The notes: generated from the sequence alone by a model not told the origin. A stretch of DNA of 35,422 nucleotides from Candidatus Magnetominusculus xianensis (GCA_001541255.1 LNQR01000037.1:1-35422), one strand, 5' to 3'. Counted from the first letter of the stretch, positions 8,394-17,903 are shown. Program-made: numbers and translations.

Positions 8394-9476
8394 ATGTTAT
8401 ATTATCTATTATACAGCCTTAGAGATGTCATTTCGCCGCTGAATGTATTCAGGTACATAACATTTCGTACTGCTATAGCCGTTATCACGGCAATGGCGAT
8501 AACCTTTCTGCTTGCCCCTGAGACAATACGCTTTCTTAAGCGCATAGGCAAGACGCAGCAAATCAGAGACGACGGCCCAAAGACGCATTTCTCCAAGGCC
8601 GGTACGCCTACAATGGGCGGCATTCTCATAATCATATCCATACTGGTTTCAGTGCTTTTATGGGGAAATCTTGCGAATAAATATGTCTGGATAATGATTG
8701 TGTCAACGTTTTGTTTTGGGGCAATAGGGTTTTTAGACGACTATCTGAAGGTCTCAAAGCGTAATCCTAAAGGGCTGAGGGGTAAGTACAAGTTCGGCCT
8801 TCAAATTATAGTAGCTCTGACCATTGGCCTGATTCAGTATTTTGACTCATCAGACCCATACAGGACAATGCTGATAATACCGTTTTTTAAGAAATGGCTG
8901 TTCGACCTGGGGGTATTTTATATCCCATTTACTGCCGTAGTAGTGGCTGGGTCTGCAAATGCGGTAAACCTGACAGACGGCATAGACGGGCTGGCGATAG
9001 GATTGGTAGGGATAGCGGTGTTTGCAACGGGGCTGCTGGTGTATATATCTGGGCACGCTGGGCTGGCACAATACTTGCAAGTAATATATATAACTGGCAT
9101 TGGCGAGTTGACCGTATTTTGTGGAGCGATGCTGGGAGCGGCACTAGGTTTTTTGTGGTACAATACTTATCCGGCAGAGGTTTTTATGGGAGATGTAGGT
9201 TCTTTAGGGCTTGGCGGGGCACTTGGCACGCTGGCAACAATAACGAGACATGAGATAGTATTGCTTGTTGTAGGCGGTCTTTTTGTAGTAGAGACACTGT
9301 CAGTTATTTTACAGGTAGCGTCATTTAAATTGACAGGGAAGAGGATTTTTAAGATGGCCCCAATACATCATCACTTTGAGCTGAAGGGCTGGCCGGAGCC
9401 AAAGACTGTGATAAGATTTTGGATTGTGGGTATTATGCTTGCATTGCTAAGCTTGGCAACTATTAAATTGAGGTGA
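8394..9476 (+). CDS. mraY: Phospho-MurNAc-pentapeptide translocase MraY
   Basis: MraY transfers phospho-MurNAc-pentapeptide to undecaprenyl phosphate, forming lipid I on the inner face of the cytoplasmic membrane. The 360-residue polytopic protein (about ten membrane segments) has the canonical cytoplasmic motifs: DDGPKTHFSKAGTPTMGG, DDYLK, NLTDGIDGLA, MGDVGSLGLGG and PIHHHFELKGW with its metal-associated histidines. Length matches the family. It starts 6 nt after murF stops, and its end is followed almost at once by the carboxypeptidase gene. Confidence 0.96.
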   Translation: MLYYLLYSLRDVISPLNVFRYITFRTAIAVITAMAITFLLAPETIRFLKRIGKTQQIRDDGPKTHFSKAGTPTMGGILIIISILVSVLLWGNLANKYVWIMIVSTFCFGAIGFLDDYLKVSKRNPKGLRGKYKFGLQIIVALTIGLIQYFDSSDPYRTMLIIPFFKKWLFDLGVFYIPFTAVVVAGSANAVNLTDGIDGLAIGLVGIAVFATGLLVYISGHAGLAQYLQVIYITGIGELTVFCGAMLGAALGFLWYNTYPAEVFMGDVGSLGLGGALGTLATITRHEIVLLVVGGLFVVETLSVILQVASFKLTGKRIFKMAPIHHHFELKGWPEPKTVIRFWIVGIMLALLSLATIKLR

Positions 9477-9481
9477 CGATA

Positions 9482-10723
9482 ATGAAAGGGCATTATTTAT
9501 CAAGGTTCAGGCCGTATGTATTCTTATCAGTTGTAATGTGTACTGTGTTATTATCGGTTAATACGTTTGCTTATGAGCCGTCAAGCAGGGAAATAGGCGC
9601 ACGGTCTGCTGTCATTATGGATGGGGATAAGGTGCTGTACGCAAAAAACCCGACATTCAAGCAGCCCCCTGCCAGCACAACAAAGCTGGTGACCGCTATG
9701 GTGGTGCTTGACCATATGAAGCCACACGATGTAGTAACCATAACGGACAATGCTGCAAGGCTGCACTCACCGAATTTGGCCCTGCGTGAGGGTGAGAGGT
9801 TTTATGTAAAAGACCTGTTAAGCCTGCTTCTGATGAGGTCTGTAAATGGTGCGGCGGTGGCGTTTGCCGAGGCAGTGTCGGGTGATGAGAAAGATTTCGT
9901 TGCATTAATGAATGCAAAGGCAAGGAGTATCGGGGCAACTGATACGAGATTTATAAACTCACACGGACTTCCAGGCGAAGGGCAGTATATAACGGCATAC
10001 GACCTGGCAGATATAATGAGGAGGTCTCTGGACTACTGCCTCATAAAAGAGACGATAAACACAAAGACAAAGACGGTCAGTTCTCTGGATGGAAGGACAT
10101 TTATTTTGTCGAACACGAACAAGCTCCTGTGGAGTGATGATGACCTTGTTGGCGGCAAGACAGGGTTTACAAATGCGGCGAGGCACTGTCTGGCCTTTGC
10201 AGCAGAAAAGGGCGACAATACACTGGTTGCAGCCCTGCTAGGAGACGGCAGAAGGTCTGACCTTTGGAGGGATGCAAAGTTTGTACTATCTAAGGGGCAT
10301 GACATTTCGGAGTCAAACTCTAAACCTGTTATCTACTACAGCACCGTAGCCGATGAAAAGGTAGTGAAAATTGCAAAAACGAACCGCACAGGCAAAGGCA
10401 AAAAGCACAAATCAAAGAGGCACAAGACCGGAAAAGGAAGCCGCACAGATAACATTGCAGCCCTGGACATGGCTCAGGATACTCAGGGCGACGATGCCAA
10501 CAATGACATGGCAAAGAAATCTAAGGCAAAGAAATCTAAGGCACAAGCTCATAATGTGAAATCGGAGAAATCTAAACAAGCTGCAAAGAAACCCGCCCCG
10601 TGCCGTACTGCTTACAAGGGCGGCAAGCAAAAGAACTGCACATCTGTAAGAAGCTCCAATTCCAATGTCTTTCAAGTAGTGTTGGCGACATCATCAGATA
10701 ATACCCAGAGCATAGGTGGATAA
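9482..10723 (+). CDS. D-alanyl-D-alanine carboxypeptidase (S11) with Lys-rich C-terminal tail
   Basis: This is a low-molecular-weight penicillin-binding protein of the DacA/DacF type, which removes the terminal D-Ala from peptidoglycan pentapeptides in the periplasm. It has a signal peptide (cleavage near Ala30, TFA|YE) and all three active-site motifs: S65-T-T-K68, S120-V-N122 and K226-T-G228. From about residue 295 the usual C-terminal domain is replaced by a low-complexity basic tail rich in Lys, Ser and Ala, including KKSKAKKSKA, that ends in an ordinary Ser/Asn-rich stretch without an obvious amphipathic anchor. ATG 9482 lies 8 nt after GAGG (9470-9473), better than the in-frame GTG 9473 that overlaps mraY. 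Position between mraY and murD is not standard in dcw clusters. Confidence 0.9.
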   Translation: MKGHYLSRFRPYVFLSVVMCTVLLSVNTFAYEPSSREIGARSAVIMDGDKVLYAKNPTFKQPPASTTKLVTAMVVLDHMKPHDVVTITDNAARLHSPNLALREGERFYVKDLLSLLLMRSVNGAAVAFAEAVSGDEKDFVALMNAKARSIGATDTRFINSHGLPGEGQYITAYDLADIMRRSLDYCLIKETINTKTKTVSSLDGRTFILSNTNKLLWSDDDLVGGKTGFTNAARHCLAFAAEKGDNTLVAALLGDGRRSDLWRDAKFVLSKGHDISESNSKPVIYYSTVADEKVVKIAKTNRTGKGKKHKSKRHKTGKGSRTDNIAALDMAQDTQGDDANNDMAKKSKAKKSKAQAHNVKSEKSKQAAKKPAPCRTAYKGGKQKNCTSVRSSNSNVFQVVLATSSDNTQSIGG

Positions 10724-10725
10724 AC

Positions 10726-12210
10726 ATGGAAATGTATAAAAATTACAAGGGCAAACATGTAGTCGTGGTGGGGTTGGCAAGGAGCGGAGTAGGTGCGGCT
10801 AACCTGCTTGTGAGGCTTGGGGCAGCGGTAACAGTTATGGACGTAAAAGGCGCTGATGAGCTTGCCAAGTATATTGCGCAGCTAGACCCCTCTGTCACAA
10901 TTAAATTAGGCCATCACAATGAGGAAATCATAGACACTGCTGACACCGTAGTGCCAAGCCCCGGTGTACCGCTCACAATCCCAATCCTTGAGAGGGCGCG
11001 TCAGAAGGGCATTAGAATAGTTGGAGAGTTGGAACTGGCATATCAGGTGCTCGAGGAGTTGAGAAAAACCGGAGCCGCCGGGTTTATGGCGATTACCGGA
11101 ACAAACGGCAAATCGACAACCACAACACTCCTGTACGAGATATTGATTCACAGCGGATTTAACGCCATTATCGGCGGTAACATAGGAAAGGCCCTGACTG
11201 AGGAGATAAATAAGCTGGTAAAGGATTTTGAGCGTCCCCGCGAGTTCGTAAGTCCTGAGTATATTGTTACCGAGGTGTCGAGTTTTCAGCTTGAATCGGC
11301 AGAGAAGTTTAAACCAAAAGTGGCGGCGATATTAAACGTGACCCCGGACCACTTGGACAGGCACAATACAATGGACGAGTACCTCGAGGCAAAATGCAGG
11401 ATATTCCAGAACCAGGACCAGATGAATTTCCTTGTACTCAATGCAGATGACCCGCTGACTCCAAAAATTGTAGAAAAGGTAAAACCAATGGGACCAGAGA
11501 TCCTCTACTTCAGCAGGAAAAAACAGGTCAGAGGTGCATACTACGCTAAGGGCATCATAACCTTTAACATTCCGGAGCTTGAGGTGCTGTGCCCGGAGCT
11601 TGTCGTACATGAGATTCCGGTGTTTCATACGAATAATTTCAAAATTAAGGGGCTGCACAACATAGAAAACGCAATGGCTGCATCGCTGATGGCGCTTGTC
11701 AGTGGTTGTTCTGTGGCGGACATATACTCAACGCTGACGACATTCAAGGGGCTGGAGCACAGGCTTGAGTTTGTGGAAGAGGTTGACGGTGTGAAGTACT
11801 TTAATGACTCAAAGGGGACGAATATCTGGTCAGTGGTGAAATCCCTGGAGGGCTTTGAGGAGTCTATAGTGCTGATAGCCGGCGGCAGGGACAAGGCCGG
11901 GGACTTCTCACCGCTCAAGGATTTAATAAAGGAAAAGGTAAAGGCAGTTGTATTAATAGGCGAGGCGGCAGGGAAGATTAAGGAGGCCGTAAAATCCATT
12001 ACAGAAGTTCACATGGCCTCATCGATGCAGGACGCTGTTACAAAGTCAAAGGAGATAGCGGGGTACGGAGACATAGTGCTGCTGTCACCTGCTTGTGCAA
12101 GTTTCGATATGTTCAGAGATTTTGAGGAACGAGGCGCGATATTCAAAGAGGCGGTCTTGCGTCTGCCGGGCGACAGAACTGTCATGGACGTAGCTATTGC
12201 AGGAAATTAG
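10726..12210 (+). CDS. murD: UDP-MurNAc-L-alanine--D-glutamate ligase MurD
   Basis: MurD adds D-glutamate to UDP-MurNAc-L-Ala in the cytoplasm using ATP. The 494-residue product opens with a Rossmann-like UDP-binding domain (VVVVGLARSGVGAANLL), then has the ATP loop GTNGKSTTT (from residue 125), SSFQLE, NVTPDHLDRH, and the C-terminal FNDSKGTN and ILIAGG-like (VLIAGGRDKAG) motifs. It is about 40-50 residues longer than many MurD proteins; part of the excess is a loop around residues 165-185 and another near 275-300. A Shine-Dalgarno AGGTGG (10714-10719) supports ATG 10726, 2 nt after the carboxypeptidase stop. Confidence 0.94.
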   Translation: MEMYKNYKGKHVVVVGLARSGVGAANLLVRLGAAVTVMDVKGADELAKYIAQLDPSVTIKLGHHNEEIIDTADTVVPSPGVPLTIPILERARQKGIRIVGELELAYQVLEELRKTGAAGFMAITGTNGKSTTTTLLYEILIHSGFNAIIGGNIGKALTEEINKLVKDFERPREFVSPEYIVTEVSSFQLESAEKFKPKVAAILNVTPDHLDRHNTMDEYLEAKCRIFQNQDQMNFLVLNADDPLTPKIVEKVKPMGPEILYFSRKKQVRGAYYAKGIITFNIPELEVLCPELVVHEIPVFHTNNFKIKGLHNIENAMAASLMALVSGCSVADIYSTLTTFKGLEHRLEFVEEVDGVKYFNDSKGTNIWSVVKSLEGFEESIVLIAGGRDKAGDFSPLKDLIKEKVKAVVLIGEAAGKIKEAVKSITEVHMASSMQDAVTKSKEIAGYGDIVLLSPACASFDMFRDFEERGAIFKEAVLRLPGDRTVMDVAIAGN

Positions 12211-12216
12211 GAGACA

Positions 12217-13437
12217 GTGGAAGAAATTACAAATCCTGTAATTCAGGAAAAGGGACAGTTCGACACAATACTATTTGTATCGGTCTTGTGTCTTATCCTT
12301 GTCGGTGTGTTCATGGTCTACAGCGCTACGTCTGTGGTGGCGCCGTCAAGGACTGAGGCTGCGGCTGCGTCGCTTACTGATTTGAGGTATCTGAAGAAAC
12401 ACCTTGCCTCGATTATCTTAGGCTTTGTCCTGATGTCAGTTATGTATAAGATGAACTCTGAATCGTTAAAGAAGATGGCGCTGCCGCTGTTGATTCTGTC
12501 TATTCTGCTGTTGTTAGCAGTCAAGATACCTGGTATCGGGGCTACTGTAAACGGGGCAAGGCGCTGGATAAGGGTCTTAGGCATAACGTTTCAGCCCTCT
12601 GAACTGGTAAAGCTCTCACTGGTACTATATATGGCAAAGTACTTATCGGGAGGGTCGTTTGTCCCTGACAGCGTAAAGGCATTTGCAAAGCCGGTAGGGC
12701 TGATGCTGGTGCTTCAGGCTATGCTGCTCTTACAGCCTGATTTCGGCTCAGCAGCGATAGTCGGGGTGATAACATTTGCGCTGCTGTTTTTGGCAGGGGT
12801 GAGGATTAAGTATATCTTGTCGTTAGGTGTAGTATTGATACCTGTAGTAGTGAAACTGATAATGGAGCCATACAGGTTAAAACGCGTCCTTGTGTTTTTA
12901 AACCCATGGGCGGATGAGAAAAGGAGTGGTTTTCAGTTGATACAGTCGTTTGTAGCGCTTGGCAATGGCGGGCTTGACGGCGTTGGAATAGGCAAAAGCA
13001 CACAAAAACTGTTCTTTCTGCCAGAGGCCAAGACAGACTTCATATTTGCAATCGTAGGTGAGGAGACAGGGCTTATAGGGGCAGCGTTTGTAGTGTTGTT
13101 ATTTTTCATCGTGTTTCTCAGAGGTATTTTCATCGTCAACAGATTAAAGGGTGGTTTTTATATGTACACGGCGGCTGGAATAACGCTTTTAATATCCATA
13201 CAGGCGGTGATAAACATGGCAGTGGTCTCAGGATTACTGCCGACAAAGGGACTGCCGCTGCCGTTTATAAGTTATGGAGGGTCGTCGATGGTTTTAAATG
13301 CTGCTGCAATAGGTATACTTCTGAATCTTTCGGAAGGAGAGGTAATCGTCAGGCATGAATCCCCTGTAATTACAAAAGAAGAGGCAGATTATAAAGTAAA
13401 CCGGAGAAAGGGAAGGATATTTACATATGCAAAATAG
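12217..13437 (+). CDS. ftsW: Septal peptidoglycan glycosyltransferase FtsW (SEDS)
   Basis: FtsW polymerises lipid II into septal glycan strands, working with FtsI. The 406-residue protein has about ten membrane segments and typical SEDS motifs: GARRWIRVLGITFQPSE, LLQPDFGSAAI, a large periplasmic loop with PYRLKRVLVFLNPW and GFQLIQS, then LPEAKTDFIFAIVGEETG and GLPLPFISYGGSS near the end. Position between murD and murG favours FtsW over the elongation homologue RodA. The start is GTG 12217, shortly after AGGAG (12209-12213, a close spacing of 3 nt). The 3' end overlaps murG by 11 nt. Confidence 0.94.
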   Translation: MEEITNPVIQEKGQFDTILFVSVLCLILVGVFMVYSATSVVAPSRTEAAAASLTDLRYLKKHLASIILGFVLMSVMYKMNSESLKKMALPLLILSILLLLAVKIPGIGATVNGARRWIRVLGITFQPSELVKLSLVLYMAKYLSGGSFVPDSVKAFAKPVGLMLVLQAMLLLQPDFGSAAIVGVITFALLFLAGVRIKYILSLGVVLIPVVVKLIMEPYRLKRVLVFLNPWADEKRSGFQLIQSFVALGNGGLDGVGIGKSTQKLFFLPEAKTDFIFAIVGEETGLIGAAFVVLLFFIVFLRGIFIVNRLKGGFYMYTAAGITLLISIQAVINMAVVSGLLPTKGLPLPFISYGGSSMVLNAAAIGILLNLSEGEVIVRHESPVITKEEADYKVNRRKGRIFTYAK

Positions 13438-14602
13438 AACCAGTGATAAAAGGTTGTCAAAGGCAACGGTTGTTATAGCAGGGGGTGGTACGGGCGGACA
13501 CCTGTACCCTGGGATTGCGATTGCCGAGGAGATAAAAAAACAGTTACATGACGTGGAAATTATCTTCATGGGCGCGGAAAAGGGTATCGAGGCAAGGATA
13601 TTGCCCAGTGAGAATTACTACGTAAAGCTGTTAAAGACAGACGGCTTCGTGGGGGTCTCACTAAGGAAGAAGACAGTTGCCCTGTTTAAGTTTATAATGG
13701 CATTTTTTAAGGCATACGCGTTTCTCAGGGGGCTTCGGCCTAATGTTGTTATTGGCACTGGTGGATACGCCTCGTTTATTCCTGTATTTGCGGCCATGCT
13801 CTTAGGCATTCCCACCGTAATCCAGGAGCAGAACTCAGTGCCGGGGCAGGCCAACAGGATTCTCGCCAAGTTTGCAAAAAAGGTTTGTATAACCTATGAG
13901 AATTCACTATCGTATTTTCCAAAAAATAAGACCATACTGACTGGCAACCCTGTAAGAGAAAAGATTCTTAAGGCTGATAAAACCGAGGGCAAGAAGATGT
14001 TTTCCCTGAAGGAAGGGCGCTTTACGGTATTTATCTTTGGCGGGTCAATGGGGGCGTCAAGCCTGAACAAGATAGTGGTAGATTCCCTTGAGCAGCTCAC
14101 GCACCTCAAGGACAGGTTACAGTTCCTGCATCAGACCGGTGAGAAGGATTTTGAGTACGTCAAGGCGGCCTACTTAAGGTATGGGATGAGCGGCACAGTA
14201 GCGCCGTTTATATACAAGATGCCAGAGGCATATGCCTCGTGTGACATGATAATATCGCGGGCAGGGGCAACAACACTTGCCGAGATAACGGCCATAGGGA
14301 TACCCTCAGTGCTGGTACCGTACCCATATGCCGCATCTGCACATCAGGAGGTAAACGCATCAAGGCTTGCCGTAAGCGGTGCAGCCATGATGATAAAAGA
14401 GGGTGAGTTAACCGGAAAGGTCCTCGCAGAGTATATCCAAAGGCTTTTTAATGATGACAGCCTGCGCTCAAAGCTTAGCCGTGACTGCATGACATTCGGC
14501 AAGCCGGACGCCGCTAAAAAGGTTGCCAACATATCTATTATGCTGTTAAAAAATAAAAAACAATCATATCGCGAAGGGTTTCCGGTCCCTTTGCCTAAAT
14601 AG
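13427..14602 (+). CDS. murG: Lipid II synthase MurG
   Basis: MurG is the peripheral membrane GT-B glycosyltransferase that adds GlcNAc to lipid I, producing lipid II. The 391-residue protein shows the N-terminal glycine loop AGGGTGGHLYPGIAIAEE, GTGGYASF, QEQNSVPGQANR, TGNPVR, FGGSMGASSLN and the UDP-GlcNAc-binding signature ISRAGATTLAE...PYPYAASAHQ. About ten extra basic residues precede the core. ATG 13427 follows GGAAGGA (13411-13417) inside the end of ftsW, so translation of the two is likely coupled. Confidence 0.95.
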   Translation: MQNRTSDKRLSKATVVIAGGGTGGHLYPGIAIAEEIKKQLHDVEIIFMGAEKGIEARILPSENYYVKLLKTDGFVGVSLRKKTVALFKFIMAFFKAYAFLRGLRPNVVIGTGGYASFIPVFAAMLLGIPTVIQEQNSVPGQANRILAKFAKKVCITYENSLSYFPKNKTILTGNPVREKILKADKTEGKKMFSLKEGRFTVFIFGGSMGASSLNKIVVDSLEQLTHLKDRLQFLHQTGEKDFEYVKAAYLRYGMSGTVAPFIYKMPEAYASCDMIISRAGATTLAEITAIGIPSVLVPYPYAASAHQEVNASRLAVSGAAMMIKEGELTGKVLAEYIQRLFNDDSLRSKLSRDCMTFGKPDAAKKVANISIMLLKNKKQSYREGFPVPLPK

Positions 14603-14617
14603 GGAGTTTAATAGAGA

Positions 14618-15991
14618 ATGTTTAACCGTTACAGAGTAATTCATTTCGTAGGCATTGGCGGCATAGGGATGAGCGGCATAGCGCAGGTACTCAATGACCT
14701 TGGCTATGAGGTCAAAGGCTCGGACATTAAAGATTCCTCAATGGTGGAAAAACTGAGGAACTCCGGCATAACTGTTATGATTGGTCATAAGGCTGAGAAC
14801 ATCGGCAACGCACATGTAGTTGTAATAACATCGGCGGTCAGCACGGGCAATCCTGAAGTAGAAGAGGCCAAACGCCGTGCCATCCCCGTTATTCCACGGG
14901 CTGAGATGCTTGCCGAGCTTGGCAGACTTAAGTATACCGTGTTGGTTGCCGGCTCACATGGCAAGACAACTACCTCGTCGTTGATTGCAACTATACTGAT
15001 GGGAGCAGGGGCATTTGACCCTACTGTCGTACTTGGCGGCAAATTAAACGAATCAAACAGTAACTCGAGGGTAGGCAGGGGGGATTATCTGGTTGCTGAG
15101 GCTGACGAGAGTGATGGCTCTTTCCTTAAACTCAACCCAACGGTAGCAGTATGCACGAATATAGACAGAGAGCACATGGATTATTTTTCAACGATGGAAA
15201 GGCTTAAGGGCGCGTTTGTTGATTTCCTTAATAAGGTACCATTTTACGGTGTTGGCATTGTATGTACAGACGACCCCAATATAAGGGAAATCCTTCCAAG
15301 GGTCAACAGAAGATATGTAACATATGGACTTGACAGCGGCGCGCAGTATACGGCTAAAAATATTGATTATGGCTTTATGCGTACAAGTTTTGACCTTTAC
15401 AAAGAAGGTCAGTTTATAAAAAGGTTTGAGATACGTCTGGCAGGCACCCATAATGTGTTAAATTCGCTTGCCGCTATAGCCGCTGCTGAATCACTTGGCG
15501 TAGAAGTAGACAGCACTGCCGCCTCTTTGGGGGAATTTTCCGGTATAAAACGCAGGATGGAGTTTAAGGGCGCGTTTGACGGCATAAAGGTCTATGACGA
15601 CTACGGTCATCACCCGACGGAGATAGAGGCAACCATAGGGGGAATAAAGGATCATGTCTCAAATCGTCTTATTGTGGCATTTCAGCCGCACAGATACACA
15701 AGGACGCGCGATTTGATGGACAACTTTGCTGCTTCATTTTCAGGTGTTTCCAAGCTCTATCTGCTGGATATTTATTCTGCCGGAGAGCCTCCGATAGACG
15801 GCATATCGTCTGAGGTATTGGCTGCAAAGGTCAGAAAAAATGGTGTAGATGTGGTCTATTGTGAAGCCCAGGAAGCGGCCAGGACAAAAATAGGCCAGGC
15901 GCTTCAGGATGGTGATGTACTGGTCACGTTTGGGGCCGGGGATATATGGAAACTAGGAGAGGAACTTGTTAAACAGCGGGGGGCAGGTTAA
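14618..15991 (+). CDS. murC: UDP-MurNAc--L-alanine ligase MurC
   Basis: MurC attaches the first peptide residue (L-Ala) to UDP-MurNAc. The 457-residue product has HFVGIGGIGMSGIAQVL at the N-terminus, the ATP loop GSHGKTTT (from residue 112), VAEADESDGSFL, NIDREHMDYF, the C-terminal DDYGHHPTEI and FQPHRYTRT motifs. Length and motif order are standard. It starts 15 nt after murG with GGGAG at 14602-14606 upstream, and its stop overlaps the murB start by one base (TAATG). Confidence 0.96.
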   Translation: MFNRYRVIHFVGIGGIGMSGIAQVLNDLGYEVKGSDIKDSSMVEKLRNSGITVMIGHKAENIGNAHVVVITSAVSTGNPEVEEAKRRAIPVIPRAEMLAELGRLKYTVLVAGSHGKTTTSSLIATILMGAGAFDPTVVLGGKLNESNSNSRVGRGDYLVAEADESDGSFLKLNPTVAVCTNIDREHMDYFSTMERLKGAFVDFLNKVPFYGVGIVCTDDPNIREILPRVNRRYVTYGLDSGAQYTAKNIDYGFMRTSFDLYKEGQFIKRFEIRLAGTHNVLNSLAAIAAAESLGVEVDSTAASLGEFSGIKRRMEFKGAFDGIKVYDDYGHHPTEIEATIGGIKDHVSNRLIVAFQPHRYTRTRDLMDNFAASFSGVSKLYLLDIYSAGEPPIDGISSEVLAAKVRKNGVDVVYCEAQEAARTKIGQALQDGDVLVTFGAGDIWKLGEELVKQRGAG

Positions 15992-16935
15992 TGATCAGCG
16001 CTGAGACAGTAACACTGACGGCAGACCTGATGTCCGGCCTTTCGGGTCGGGTCTCCTATAATGAGCCTATGAGCGAACACACATCGCTGCAAATAGGCGG
16101 CAGCGCTGCGGTGTATTTCCAGCCGGAGGGTTTGGCCTCACTGACGCAGTTTATGAAGCGGGCACACGCGCAGGGAGTTCCCTTTTTGGTCTTAGGCGGG
16201 GGCAGCAACATACTGTTTGGTGATGGTGGATTTGACGGCGTTGTAGTCAGCACAAAGGGGTTTAGGACAATTGAGACGCAGGTGACAGACAAGGGTTTAT
16301 TTATACGCGCTGGTGCGGGGGTGTCCCTTGCACAGGTAGTGCTGGCTGCCGAGAAGGAATCAGGGCAGGGCATAGAAGGTCTTGCAGGGATACCAGGGAC
16401 GCTGGGTGGCGCGGTATTTGGAAACGCCGGTTCCTTTGGCTCTGAGATAAAGGATGCCGTTATTGCTGTGACTATTGTCAGCATGGACGGTCAGTTCAGG
16501 GTGCTGAGAAAAGGGGATGGACGTGCCGATGGACTGAACTTTTCATACAGGAAGTCGGGCATTGCAGAAAATACAGTCATTGTGAGTGTCGATATGAGGC
16601 TGCCCATAGGGGATTCAGCCACAATAGCCGCTAAATCCCATGAGTGTTTAATTAAAAAAAGACAGACACAGCCGCTGTCATTTCACTCGGCAGGGTGTGT
16701 GTTTAAAAATCCACTAAATGGATATGCGGGGGCATTGATAGAACACGCCGGGTGTAAGGGCTTAACCCAGGGTGGGATAGAAGTGAGCATGGTACACGCG
16801 AATTTTTTCATTAACCGTGGGGGCGGTACGGCTGCCGATTACCTTTCCCTGATGGAGCGGGTAGGGTCGATGGTAAGGGCAAAGTTTGATGTTGAACTGT
16901 CTCCAGAAATAAGAATAATCGGGGATATGATATGA
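15991..16935 (+). CDS. murB: UDP-N-acetylenolpyruvoylglucosamine reductase MurB
   Basis: MurB is the FAD- and NADPH-dependent reductase making UDP-MurNAc. The 314-residue product has the N-terminal TSLQIGGSA segment, the FAD-binding LGGGSNILF and GIEGLAGIPGTLGGAVFGNAG blocks, the SYRKSG motif, and SAGCVFKNP near the end. In SAGCVFKNP the catalytic proton donor position, serine in Escherichia coli (AGSFFKNP), is Cys236. Cysteine is a known natural variant there. The short form without the long type I insertion fits type II MurB. It overlaps murC by 1 nt and ddl by 4 nt. Confidence 0.95.
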   Translation: MISAETVTLTADLMSGLSGRVSYNEPMSEHTSLQIGGSAAVYFQPEGLASLTQFMKRAHAQGVPFLVLGGGSNILFGDGGFDGVVVSTKGFRTIETQVTDKGLFIRAGAGVSLAQVVLAAEKESGQGIEGLAGIPGTLGGAVFGNAGSFGSEIKDAVIAVTIVSMDGQFRVLRKGDGRADGLNFSYRKSGIAENTVIVSVDMRLPIGDSATIAAKSHECLIKKRQTQPLSFHSAGCVFKNPLNGYAGALIEHAGCKGLTQGGIEVSMVHANFFINRGGGTAADYLSLMERVGSMVRAKFDVELSPEIRIIGDMI

Positions 16936-17903
16936 AAGAAGAATTAAGCGAAAAAAAGATCGCGGTATTGGCCGGGGGGTTGTCGTCGGAGAGGGAGATA
17001 TCACTTAAGAGCGGCATGGCGGTGTTTAACACACTGAAGGCCGGTGGTTATGATGTGTGGCTGATAGATGCAGATTTGGAGGTTGCGCTGAAACTTACAT
17101 CGCTGGAGCCGGATGTGGTGCTTACTGCATTGCACGGCGGCTGGGGTGAAAACGGTTCGATTCAGGGGATGCTTGAAGTTATGGGGATGGCCTACACGGG
17201 GTCTGGGGTGCTTGCCTCTGCCCTGGCTATGGATAAGGTGATGTGTAAGTACCTGTTCGAGAGGGCCGGACTCAGCGTGCCGCCATTTGAGATAGTTGAG
17301 TTTAAAGGGGCACAACTCAGCATAGCAGCGATGTGCGGGCAGAAGAGACTGGCCGTTGATTTCCCCTGGATAATCAAACCAGCTCAGGAAGGCTCAAGCG
17401 TGGGTGTAAGCATAGTGAAAGGCGAGGCTGACTATGTCAGGGCACTAAGGGAGGCCTTTATCTATGGGAATCAGGCAATCGTTGAGAAATTTATAAAGGG
17501 AAAGGAAATTCAGATAGGCATAGTAAACGGCAGGGTGCTGGGTGGTGTTGAGATAAGGCCCTCCGGGGAGTTTTACGATTATAAGTCTAAATATACCAGC
17601 GGCATGACAGACTACATACTGCCGCCTGAGGTAAGTCTGAAGACATACGATAAAATCGTGGAGATGTCCGTAAAGGCGTATGATTGTCTGGGTTGTAAGG
17701 GGGCAGCAAGGGTGGATACGATACTCTCAGATGACAATGAAGTATATGTCCTTGAGGTAAACACAGTGCCCGGGATGACAGAGACATCGTTGCTGCCAAA
17801 GATAGCAGAGGCTGCCGGTGTGTCATTCCTTGAATTGCTTGAGGATATGTTAACAGATGCAATACTAAGAAAAAATACACAGGTTATGACTGCAGCGATA
17901 TGA
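16932..17903 (+). CDS. ddl: D-alanine--D-alanine ligase Ddl
   Basis: Ddl is the ATP-grasp enzyme making the D-Ala-D-Ala that MurF uses. The 323-residue product has LAGGLSSEREISLKSG, HGGWGENGSIQGMLE, the YTGSGVLASALAMDK block, the ATP-grasp stretch IIKPAQEGSSVGVSIV, and the Mg-binding EVNTVPGMTETSLLPK near the C-terminus. Size is usual for DdlB-like enzymes in dcw clusters. It overlaps both murB and ftsQ by 4 nt (ATGA at each junction). Confidence 0.95.
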   Translation: MKEELSEKKIAVLAGGLSSEREISLKSGMAVFNTLKAGGYDVWLIDADLEVALKLTSLEPDVVLTALHGGWGENGSIQGMLEVMGMAYTGSGVLASALAMDKVMCKYLFERAGLSVPPFEIVEFKGAQLSIAAMCGQKRLAVDFPWIIKPAQEGSSVGVSIVKGEADYVRALREAFIYGNQAIVEKFIKGKEIQIGIVNGRVLGGVEIRPSGEFYDYKSKYTSGMTDYILPPEVSLKTYDKIVEMSVKAYDCLGCKGAARVDTILSDDNEVYVLEVNTVPGMTETSLLPKIAEAAGVSFLELLEDMLTDAILRKNTQVMTAAI

